Positions 50,510 to 58,237 of a DNA stretch of 64,000 nucleotides are shown here, piece by piece. The notes under the pieces were generated by a model. The model made no database searches. It had not been told where the DNA came from and saw only the letters and a program-made list of their open reading frames with translations. Origin of the DNA: Geminicoccaceae bacterium (GTDB lineage Bacteria > Pseudomonadota > Alphaproteobacteria > Geminicoccales > Geminicoccaceae); assembly GCA_020638465.1 (NCBI GenBank), contig JACKIM010000002.1, positions 558,001-622,000 on the forward strand, written 5' to 3'. The stretch's first letter is position 1. Each line of letters opens with the position of its first letter. The position numbers and the translations under genes were made by a program.

Positions 50510-52546
50510 ATGGTAACGCGAGAGGAGTTTCTTGCCGCAGCCGGGCAACAGCCACCACGACGAGCGCCTTATTCCTTCGTTCCTCTGGGCACGACGGTTG
50601 TTCCGTCGCCGTGGGACAAGGAAGGTCCGGATCTCGGTCGCCCGCACAAGGATGGCATCTGCGGGACGATCGAGCTGAAGTGGCAACTCGAACAGCCGAT
50701 GCTGATAGGCGGTGCCAACAACAACGAGCCGGTGAAATTCAACGATCGACACATCATTCCTGCGGCGTCGCAGCGTGGGCTGTTTCGAAGCTTTCTGGAA
50801 GCGGCGACCAATGCCCACCTCGATCTCATTGATGACGATCTCTTCGGGATCCGGGACTTCCAGGCGACAACATGGGCCAAGGCAGCGATCAACGACGATG
50901 ATCTGGCCCACATTCCGGTTCAGGTGCAAAGGCCGAATGGTCAGTGGATCACCGCAAAACTCCCCTTTGCCGGGTGGCTTCAGAAAGTCGGAGTTGGAAA
51001 ATATCGGCTGACCAAGGTCAAGGTCGAACACGAGAAAATCCTCATCGATGACATTGTCGCGAAGCTCGGTTTGGGGAATCGCGGTGATTGGCATTGCATG
51101 AGCCTGCATGACCGGATGGATGCGCTCGACAAAGGCGGGCTGGCCGGCATTATTGATCTAGGTACGCTTTCTTCACATCTGAAAGGTGTAAAAGGAACGC
51201 TCGTTGTCGCGGGCGCGATCAAGACGGCGATCGACGAACGAAAAGCAGGCACGCCAATTACGGCGAACAAGGTGCGTGAGGTTGCGTTTCTTGATGGCAA
51301 TATCGAGACTTGGGAACTGAGTGCGGCCGCAGTCGAGGCATTTATCGCCATACAGCCGAAAGATGGGGCTGACCATAGCGGACCGGCAGAAGAAAACTGG
51401 TCATATTGGAAACCGCACTTCGAGGTTGGTCAGGCAGTTCCGGTCTTCTTCCGGGGAGATCCCGCCAGTGCGTCCAGAGGGCGCGGCGGGCCCGCTCAGT
51501 TCTTCATGTCATTAACCCGCTTTGTCCGTGTCCCCCACGTCTTTTCCGTCCACGAGGTTCGCGACCTGAGCCAGAAGGCGCTTGCCGACAACGAACTGGA
51601 TTTCGTTCAGGCGCTGTTCGGGCATGTACCGCAGAAGGAGGCGGCATCCAGCAATGGCAAGGGTCGGGAGCGGGCCTGGCGCTCACGGATTCGCATCGGA
51701 ATGGCCGTTCTCGACAAAAGCTGCGAGCCGCGGGAGAAGGGCGTTCCCAATGTCGTCACCATGAAACCCCGCCCCTCGTTCTTTCCGTACTATTTGCGCC
51801 CGGAGCGGTTTTCTCACGATATTCAGCATCCGGTCGACTGGTCGAACCCTCGCGCGCGCCTTGCCGGACGCAAGCGCTATCCCGTGCGCGGGGAGCGTCT
51901 TCCCGTCAATGAATGGCCGCGTCCTCCATCGAGTGGCGAGAGCCGGACAGGGAATGATCTGCTCTTTCTCCACAACGAGGGGGAAGATGGTCGCCCGCTC
52001 ACCTTCACTTCAACCGTCCGACTGCACAATGTTCTTCCCGCCGAGTTCGGCGCCATTCTTTTTGCCATCGATCCGGGCCGCTGGAGCGCCGGGCGACCGG
52101 AGCTTCGGCACATGATCGGGCGGGCGAAGGCTTTCGGTTGCGGACAGGTCAGGGTCGAGATCGCGGGGCACACGCTGATCGCCAACATCGACGGTAAGCC
52201 TGTCGCTGATCTCGATGCCTGCGTGACGGCGTTCAAGGAGCATGTCGCCGGTAGCGTCGAAGCATTCGACGCGTTGCCGCACATCCGCGCATTGCTCGCC
52301 ACCTGCAATCCGGCGGTTGGCAAGGCCGTGGCATCGGCACTTCGCTTCCCTGAATACGGCGACGAAAAGGATCGTGCCAAACGCACTCTCGATGCCTATC
52401 AGGCGATCAAGAAACGTGCGAGTTGCGAGACCTACCGCGAAGGTGCGGGGCCTCATGCACCGAATGTCGGACGTGCTGGAAATCGGGTCAGCGATCAGGT
52501 GGGCCACGACGATTTCCTGTTTCTGCCGGACTATCCGAATGAGTGA
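50510..52546 (+). CDS. TIGR03986-like CRISPR RAMP protein
   Basis: This 678-residue protein starts at the ATG at 50510; GTG at 50501 is an alternative. It resembles the TIGR03986 group of CRISPR RAMP proteins: an N-terminal proline-rich lead (PYSFVPLGTTVVPSPW), a first RAMP unit with QPMLIGGANNNEPV and HIIPAASQRGLFRSFLEA, a middle region with LDFVQALFGHVPQ, and a last unit with LRHMIGRAKAFGCGQVRVEI as the Gly loop. Members are associated with rare type III loci, including some with RT-Cas1. It is the last gene of the effector operon, followed by array 3. Its role may combine Cas7-like and cap functions; that is inference. Confidence 0.8.
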   Translation: MVTREEFLAAAGQQPPRRAPYSFVPLGTTVVPSPWDKEGPDLGRPHKDGICGTIELKWQLEQPMLIGGANNNEPVKFNDRHIIPAASQRGLFRSFLEAATNAHLDLIDDDLFGIRDFQATTWAKAAINDDDLAHIPVQVQRPNGQWITAKLPFAGWLQKVGVGKYRLTKVKVEHEKILIDDIVAKLGLGNRGDWHCMSLHDRMDALDKGGLAGIIDLGTLSSHLKGVKGTLVVAGAIKTAIDERKAGTPITANKVREVAFLDGNIETWELSAAAVEAFIAIQPKDGADHSGPAEENWSYWKPHFEVGQAVPVFFRGDPASASRGRGGPAQFFMSLTRFVRVPHVFSVHEVRDLSQKALADNELDFVQALFGHVPQKEAASSNGKGRERAWRSRIRIGMAVLDKSCEPREKGVPNVVTMKPRPSFFPYYLRPERFSHDIQHPVDWSNPRARLAGRKRYPVRGERLPVNEWPRPPSSGESRTGNDLLFLHNEGEDGRPLTFTSTVRLHNVLPAEFGAILFAIDPGRWSAGRPELRHMIGRAKAFGCGQVRVEIAGHTLIANIDGKPVADLDACVTAFKEHVAGSVEAFDALPHIRALLATCNPAVGKAVASALRFPEYGDEKDRAKRTLDAYQAIKKRASCETYREGAGPHAPNVGRAGNRVSDQVGHDDFLFLPDYPNE

Positions 52547-52725
52547 ATCGACGGTTTACAGGGCATTTTCCCCTTGGAATTCCTCAATCATCTTGATTTT
52601 GCTAGGGAAATGAGCAAGATTTTGCAGGAAGGACCATGAAGGAAGGGGCGCGAATCGAAAAAATGACCTTCCCTTTGGAAAACACGCCATGAAAGCGTTT
52701 CGAATCAATGGGATGCAGAGGGACT
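52547..52725 (+). promoter_or_regulatory. Leader of CRISPR array 3
   Basis: The CCTTTGGAAA box at 52672-52681 begins 54 bases before the first repeat, and GAAGGAAGGGG around 52638-52648 corresponds to the purine block of the other leaders. The leader follows directly after the last effector gene. No gene is seen. Confidence 0.75.
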
Positions 52726-52902
52726 GTCCGGACAGCATCCGCTGAAGGAAGCGGATTGAGACATCAACTCTGCGAACCAGTAGTCGCCGACAGCGAGTCC
52801 GGACAGCATCCGCTGAAGGAAGTGGATTGAGACTCAGGGTGTCCAAAGGCTTGGACGAATAGTATGTCCGGACAGCATCCGCTGAAGGAAGCGGATTGAG
52901 AC
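52726..52902 (+). CRISPR. CRISPR array 3: three repeats, two spacers
   Basis: Repeats start at 52726, 52797 (one base changed) and 52866, with spacers of 34 and 32 bases. It has the same 37-bp repeat and orientation as arrays 1 and 2. It closes the type III locus. Confidence 0.97.
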
Positions 52903-52971
52903 GTGGCCGGTGCGTGCGGTGACATGAAGCCAGATATCGTTGCACTGGATCCGGCGAGAACGATATGCTTT

Positions 52972-53268
52972 TCAGGCGTGGTCTGACAGGAAGTGCAAGA
53001 CCTCTTCGAGGCGAGGCAGCGGGGTACCGTGTCCCCAGAAACCTCGATGGGGCAGGGCTCCACCATGCCAGCCGCCCGCGATATTCGCGGCAAGCCGGAG
53101 AACCCGCCTTCCGGTTCCGGAGAAATTGTACTCATCCGGTGAGATGACGAGCGTGTCGGGCGGTTCCCCGCTTGCGGATGCCAGGGCCAGCCGGTCGAAG
53201 GCGGGGCTCGTCTTCGAGTGCTCCATACGAACGATCAGGAGCGAGTATGCTGGGTTGATTTCCGCCAC
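52972..53268 (-). CDS. Small hypothetical protein next to array 3
   Basis: This 98-residue frame starts from a GTG at 53268, reading MAEINPAYSLLIVRMEHSKT. Its codon pattern (G/C-rich third positions) supports real coding, although no strong ribosome site is seen. It ends LEEVLHFLSDHA about 70 bases from array 3. There is no recognised domain, signal or membrane segment. It may be a fragment of a longer gene cut by the IS200 insertion at 53324. Function is unknown. Confidence 0.5.
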   Translation of the reverse strand: MAEINPAYSLLIVRMEHSKTSPAFDRLALASASGEPPDTLVISPDEYNFSGTGRRVLRLAANIAGGWHGGALPHRGFWGHGTPLPRLEEVLHFLSDHA

Positions 53269-53323
53269 GGATAACTCTAATTTCTACAGTTGAGAGGCTT
53301 GATTTCGGGAGATTAGGTTATGA

Positions 53324-53982
53324 CTAAACTAAAATAGGAGATCCCCCGGCTATGCCGGGGCGGCAGCCCGAGTTTGACGTTTCCGGCAGTCCATCGCCGG
53401 GTTTCTTTCGTTTGCCACCACGCATACGGAAGGAACGTCAGCGATGGACACGTATCAGAGCCTAAGTCACAGCGTTTGGGACTGCAAATATCATGTCGTC
53501 TTTATCCCGAAATGCCGACGCAAGACGCTGTATACAGGCCTGCGCCCACATCTCGGCGCGGTTTTTCGACAGCTAGCCAAACAAAAGGAGAGCAAGGTCA
53601 TAGAAGGTCATCTGCTACCGGATCACGTCCACATGATGCTCGCCATTCCCCCCAAATATGCTGTCTCCAATGTCGTCGGCTTCATCAAAGGGAAGAGCGC
53701 CATTCACTTAGCCCGTGTTTATGGCGAACGCCGACGCAATTTCGTTGGCCAACATTTCTGGGCAAGAGGATATTTTGTCAGCACGGTCGGGCGAGACGAA
53801 ACGGTCATCCGCGACTACATTCGCAATCAGGAGAAGGAAGATCGCCGGCTCGATCAACTCGCGCTGTTACCCTGAACATGCCGCCTTCAGGCGGCGAACG
53901 GATTGCGGCCGCGCAGCGCCGCAAACCGCCGCTTTGAGCGGCTCTCAACCAAAGCCCCCGGCTCTGCCGGGGGATATTTACT
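53324..53982 (+). mobile_element. IS200-family insertion sequence, copy B
   Basis: This copy is identical to copy A at 35451-36109 except for one base near 53895. It has the same subterminal hairpins and no target duplication. Its right end is joined directly to an open frame that continues into the S-4TM-like gene, so it has interrupted that gene. Confidence 0.94.
53444..53875 (+). CDS. tnpA: IS200 transposase TnpA, copy B
   Basis: This 143-residue Y1 transposase is identical in protein sequence to copy A, with HUH in PDHVHMMLA and the catalytic Tyr in RDYIRNQEK. Complete identity indicates very recent movement. Confidence 0.94.
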   Translation: MDTYQSLSHSVWDCKYHVVFIPKCRRKTLYTGLRPHLGAVFRQLAKQKESKVIEGHLLPDHVHMMLAIPPKYAVSNVVGFIKGKSAIHLARVYGERRRNFVGQHFWARGYFVSTVGRDETVIRDYIRNQEKEDRRLDQLALLP

Positions 53983-54831
53983 AATGGAGAAAATATTCTT
54001 CAAAATAATTTTGATCCGCGCCTATTTGTCGGGCCATATTTTCAAAAAGCTAAAATAATACAGAGATATAAATGGTTAGCTCAATTTATCGTCGTATTGT
54101 TGGCTATTATTTCATTGTTCCTTGAAAAAAAGGTGGTATATTCGTTGGCTATTCTAGCCATTTTGATTCAATTTTTCATCATCTTCTGTAGATCTATTTT
54201 ATATCAATATTGCTCTACGGCGCGAGATTTTAATCGTTTATCGCGCCTTAATCTTGCCTTTGGCAAACCGTTGGATATTGACTATTCGCATCTTATAAAA
54301 AATGTAGATACTTTGATATTAAACAAAATAAAAAAAGATAGAAATCTAGAATGCAATAATAATAGATCGAAATATTCAGCAGAATCGTTACAATATTCTA
54401 GCAAAAGGTTTGCTTTTATAATCGCTGAAGATGCCCATTTTAACACATCAATATTTCAAAAATGCTTCTATCTATATGGGTGTGTGACTTTTGCTATCAT
54501 ATTAGTTCCTGTTAGTATTCTTCTTATCCTTATCCCATTCAATGATGTCGGGTTGGCTCAAATTTTTGTCGTATTTTTATCTGCTATTGTTGCGACTGAC
54601 CTAGTGTCCGAGACGCTTGCTTGGTGTCAATCATCTCGAATGATGAGGGAAATAGATCGTGATATTTATAGTTTAGAGAATAATCGATGCGATTTTCTTG
54701 CAAATATATTTACAAAATTCTGTATAGCCGATTCCATGGTTCCTGTCGTACCTGATCCGATCTGGAATCGATATCGCGAACCCCTCAACGCTTCTTGGCA
54801 AAGAAAGTTCGCAAGTATGAAATTCGAATAA
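53983..54831 (+). pseudogene. S-4TM-like membrane effector gene, 5' end cut off by IS200
   Basis: An open frame runs from the IS200 border without a start codon (NGENILQNNFDPRLFVGPYF and on) to the stop at 54831, giving 282 codons. It has two hydrophobic hairpins: about 44-72 (FIVVLLAIISLFLEKKVVYS and on) and about 168-215 (YGCVTFAIILVPVSILLILI and on), with a basic, Asn-rich stretch between them. This four-helix plan matches S-4TM putative pore-forming effectors of nucleotide-signalling defence systems. The gene is strikingly AT-rich compared with everything around it. A TTG at 54097 could allow a shorter product of 244 residues, but it would lack the N-terminal cytosolic part. The NTase gene follows two bases later. 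Confidence 0.7.
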
Positions 54832-54833
54832 CT

Positions 54834-55295
54834 ATGAGGCAATATGAGGAGGTGGAGGGTTTTTTTGATAAAATACAATTGGAAATGGGGAATTGGGCAA
54901 TCCTCGGTTCGTTTTCTCTATTTATGAGGGGTATTAAAATAAAACCAAATGATTTAGATATAATAGCAGATTTATCGGTAATGAAAAGATTAGAGGGTCA
55001 GCTTTTTGGAAGTGCATTTAATGGAAGTCCTGAGTTTGAAGAAACAGAGAATATTCGGTCGTATTTTTTTCGAGGAAATTGTGGGACTTTTCAAGTAGAA
55101 ATATTTAGTGATATTGAAAATCAAATAAATAGAAAATGGTTAAATATTCATCTTGGATGGCAGGATAATGTAGAGTGGATTGTTTGGGAAAAGTTTTGTC
55201 TGCCTGTTGTCAGGGCTTCTTTTGAACTTGAGGTGCATCGAAAGCTTGGATATCACAAGAAGGCTGACGTATATCGTCAAGCGTGCATGACTTGA
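54834..55295 (+). CDS. Small nucleotidyltransferase-fold protein
   Basis: This 153-residue AT-rich gene starts at the ATG at 54834, two bases after the S-4TM-like gene. The NTase signature is WAILGSFSLFMRGIKIKPND followed by LDIIAD: a Gly-Ser helix turn and the D-x-D metal pair (Asp-Leu-Asp) in the expected order. The C-terminal half is helical (WIVWEKFCLPVVRASFELEV) and lacks the second half of a canonical CD-NTase, so it is a minimal version. It may make a signal for the S-4TM partner or act as an AbiEii-like or MNT-like toxin or antitoxin. Confidence 0.65.
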   Translation: MRQYEEVEGFFDKIQLEMGNWAILGSFSLFMRGIKIKPNDLDIIADLSVMKRLEGQLFGSAFNGSPEFEETENIRSYFFRGNCGTFQVEIFSDIENQINRKWLNIHLGWQDNVEWIVWEKFCLPVVRASFELEVHRKLGYHKKADVYRQACMT

Positions 55296-55657
55296 AAGAA
55301 AAACATCGTGGAATTATTGCAAGACATGATTTCGTGAAACACCCGGGCTGAAATCTGTTCAGCTGGAGCAGTATTCATCTGTTCGGTCACGACTTCGTTC
55401 CCTCGTCCGGTTCATGCAGGAATGATGGGCTCGCTGTTGACTGTCGTTCCTGTTCATAGTCGCAGAAACGGCGAGTGCCGTCACCGGGACTGTGGCGATT
55501 CTCCGGTTGACGGAAATGCCAAAGTGGATAGCCTTTACGTTGATCGGGTGGAGAAATGATTCGCAGATGAGTTGATGCAGGATACTCGCGCACTCCGGGC
55601 GTTCGGGAAGGCTGGCCGGTTCGTACGGCTATCCCGCGATCTGTTGTCAGCTGTACC
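55296..55657. other. Upstream region of the type I-E operon, no gene seen
   Basis: This 362-base interval follows the NTase gene. Base composition returns to the GC-rich type by about 55340. Open frames on the minus strand here have no family features. It probably carries the cas3 promoter. Confidence 0.45.
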
Positions 55658-58237
55658 GTGAAAGGTTGTCCCGGACCGGGAGATCTGTGGGGCAAGCTTG
55701 CGGGCGGTGATGCTGCCGAGCCGCAGTGGCATCCGCTCGTCGATCACAGTTTCGATGTGGCCTGTGTTCTCGCTGTCCTGCTCGACGTCCCGATCATTGA
55801 GAAAAGGCTCGCCCGTGCTGCTGGTTCAGCACCCCTGGGGCCGGTTCAAAAGCAGCGTCTCGCGTTTCTCGCCTTTCTGCACGATCTGGGTAAATGTTCC
55901 GCCGGGTTTCAGGCAAGGTGTCTGGATCATCCCGTACGTCCGGTGGGGCATCTCAGTGCGCTTCGGCCACTGCTGGATGACCGGCTGTTCGACAGGTTTG
56001 CAAAAGCGGTCGACCTGCCGGAACTTCAGCGTTGGGGTGGACGTGCGATTGGCGATTATCTCGAGGCTGTGTTCGCGCATCATGGCAAGATTCCGGAACT
56101 TCAGTTTCGTCCGGGTTCGGATGGCTATCTGGTCGAGAGCTGGCTTGCTGACAATGGGCTTCCGTTTGCGCAGCTGAAAGCATTGGCGGCGGCCGGGCGA
56201 GCGCAGTTTACGGGCGCTTTCGGGATCGAGGCTCCGGCATTGCCCGGCGCTCCGGCCTTTCAGCACCTTTTTGCCGGCCTGCTCATGCTCGCCGACTGGA
56301 TCGGCTCCAACAGCGCATGGTTTCGGTTCTCCGAGACGGGCGATCCGCCGCGCCCGGCATTCGCGAAAGCTCGCGCCGAGACGGTATTGCGGGACATCGG
56401 TTTTCTCACGCCGCCGGTGCCGACGCCGCTTGTGGATTTCAGCCTCCAGTTTGCAGTCCCGTCCCCGAGGCCCGCGCAGGCCGCGATCGACGGGCTCGAT
56501 CTGCCGGACGGTTCAGGCTCGGTCGTGCTGATCGAGAGCGAGACGGGATCGGGCAAGACCGAGGCAGCACTGCGTTGGGCCAGCCGTCTCATGGCAGCCG
56601 GCCGGGTCGATGGTTGCTACTTTGCGGTCCCGCTCCGTTCCGCTGCTGTCCAACTGCATGGGCGCATGCAGGAATGGCTGAACCGGACCTGGGGCGCGGG
56701 CACGGTCGAAGCGTTGCTCGCCGTGCCCGGATATTTCCGGATGGGTGAGGCCAAGGGCAAAAGCCTGCCGGATTTTCGCGTGCAGTGGAGCGATGACGAA
56801 ACGGGAGATCGGTCGGGTGCGCGCTGGGCGGCCGAGCAGCCCAAGCGTTACATGGCGGCGGGTTTCGCGGTCGGCACCATCGATCAGGCGCTGATGGCAG
56901 CGCTGGCCGTCAAACATGCCCATCTTCGTGCGGCTTGCCTCGTTCGGCATCTGCTCGTCATCGACGAAGTGCATGCCAGCGACAGCTACATGACGGTTCT
57001 GAGCGAGCGGCTGATCGACCTGTTCCGGGCATGCGGCGGGCATGTGCTGTTGATGTCGGCGACGCTCGGTTCAGGCACACGGGAGCGTCTCGTGAACGGC
57101 ATGCGTACGCCGCCGGCGGCGCATGAGGCGATGACCACGGCCTATCCGCGCATCACGCCGAACTACCGCGATCCGGTTGATATTCGCGAAACGATCGCGG
57201 AAAAGGCGGTGGCGATCGAGCCGCGGCCGCTGATGGACGATCCGGGTGCGGTGGCGGAGCTTGCGGCGGCGGCCGCCGCGGATGGTGCTCGTGTCATCGT
57301 CCTGCGCAACAGCGTGGCAACCGCGGTCGAGACGCAGGAACATATCGAGAGGCTCCTCGTGGCCGATCATCCTGCGCTGTTCCGGGTCGAAGGCATGGCG
57401 ACGCTGCATCATGGCCGGTTCGCGGCCGAAGACAGGCGCTTGCTGGATCTTGCTGTCGAAGCGCGCTTCGGCAAGAGCGCGCCGGCGGGCGCGGCGTTGG
57501 TCGTATCGACCCAGACGCTCGAACAATCGCTCGATGTCGACGCCGATCTGCTCATTACCGATCTCGCTCCTGTCGATGTGCTGCTGCAGCGTATCGGGCG
57601 CCTGCACCGGCATGTTCGCGGCGATCGTCCGTCCGGTTTCGCGACGCCTCGATGCGTGGTTCTGGTGCCGGATGTCGAAAACCTGTCGGATTTTCTGCAT
57701 CGGGGCCGGCACGGGATCGGTGCAAAAGGCGCCTACAGCAATATTGTTTCGGTCGAAGCCTCGAGACGGCTGGCTGCCGAAATGCCTGTTTGGCGCATAC
57801 CGGCCGACAATCGCCGACTGGTCGAGCAGGGAACCCATCCCGGGATCCTGAGGAACCTGGCGGAAGAGCTCGGGCCTTCGTGGATGTCGAGCTGGCAGGA
57901 TCATTTCGGGAGAAATCTCCAGCAAGGCCTCTTCGGCAAGGCAAACAGCATCGATTACAGCCTGAACTTTTCGAAGACGGTATGGCCGGATTCCGCCGAG
58001 AAGCTGGCAACGCGTCTCGGGCTTCGCGATCTCCTGCTTCCGCTCGACCGTCCCTTTACTTCCCCCTTCGGCAATCGGCTTACCCATCTCAGGGTGCCGC
58101 GCTGGATGGCACCCGATGATCTGCCGGAGGAGGAGGCGGTTCTGGAGGTTATCGGCGACGAGACCCTGAAGCTGGGCGACCAAACACTCGCATACGGGAG
58201 GCATGGGCTCTCTCGCGCAAAGGAACCGGATCGATGA
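55658..58237 (+). CDS. cas3: Cas3 nuclease-helicase (type I-E)
   Basis: Cas3 is 859 residues from GTG at 55658. The HD nuclease has HPLVDHSFDVACVL (His25/His30), LHDLGKCSAGFQ (His-Asp at about 74-75), FAHHGKIPE and the Asp in LMLADWIGS. The superfamily 2 helicase has motif I ESETGSGKTEAALRW (about 291-305), motif II DEVHASD, motif III LMSATLGSG, and a motif VI-like segment LLQRIGRLHRH. All motifs appear intact, so it should unwind and shred DNA recruited by Cascade. It overlaps the Cas8e start by four bases. It is the first gene of an eight-gene operon. Confidence 0.95.
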   Translation: MKGCPGPGDLWGKLAGGDAAEPQWHPLVDHSFDVACVLAVLLDVPIIEKRLARAAGSAPLGPVQKQRLAFLAFLHDLGKCSAGFQARCLDHPVRPVGHLSALRPLLDDRLFDRFAKAVDLPELQRWGGRAIGDYLEAVFAHHGKIPELQFRPGSDGYLVESWLADNGLPFAQLKALAAAGRAQFTGAFGIEAPALPGAPAFQHLFAGLLMLADWIGSNSAWFRFSETGDPPRPAFAKARAETVLRDIGFLTPPVPTPLVDFSLQFAVPSPRPAQAAIDGLDLPDGSGSVVLIESETGSGKTEAALRWASRLMAAGRVDGCYFAVPLRSAAVQLHGRMQEWLNRTWGAGTVEALLAVPGYFRMGEAKGKSLPDFRVQWSDDETGDRSGARWAAEQPKRYMAAGFAVGTIDQALMAALAVKHAHLRAACLVRHLLVIDEVHASDSYMTVLSERLIDLFRACGGHVLLMSATLGSGTRERLVNGMRTPPAAHEAMTTAYPRITPNYRDPVDIRETIAEKAVAIEPRPLMDDPGAVAELAAAAAADGARVIVLRNSVATAVETQEHIERLLVADHPALFRVEGMATLHHGRFAAEDRRLLDLAVEARFGKSAPAGAALVVSTQTLEQSLDVDADLLITDLAPVDVLLQRIGRLHRHVRGDRPSGFATPRCVVLVPDVENLSDFLHRGRHGIGAKGAYSNIVSVEASRRLAAEMPVWRIPADNRRLVEQGTHPGILRNLAEELGPSWMSSWQDHFGRNLQQGLFGKANSIDYSLNFSKTVWPDSAEKLATRLGLRDLLLPLDRPFTSPFGNRLTHLRVPRWMAPDDLPEEEAVLEVIGDETLKLGDQTLAYGRHGLSRAKEPDR

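Noticed and set aside
52763..52796. Array 3 spacer 1 shares an 11-base run with the 3' end of cas2 (42533-42543)
   Set aside because: The match stops after eleven bases and the rest differs; chance similarity is more likely than self-targeting.
41503..52865. All ten spacers have at least one stop-free frame when reverse-complemented, which would fit RNA-derived antisense spacers
   Set aside because: Spacers of 30-34 bases in GC-rich DNA nearly always have one open frame on either strand, so this is not evidence. Database matches are needed.
45331..55657. A CARF-domain (Csm6/Csx1) or Lon-type effector gene for cyclic oligoadenylate signalling
   Set aside because: No gene in the type III neighbourhood shows CARF plus HEPN features; the AT-rich pair at 54-55 kb does not fit it.
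55387..55747. Minus-strand open frames before cas3
   Set aside because: No ribosome site, no family and overlap with the cas3 start; treated as non-coding.
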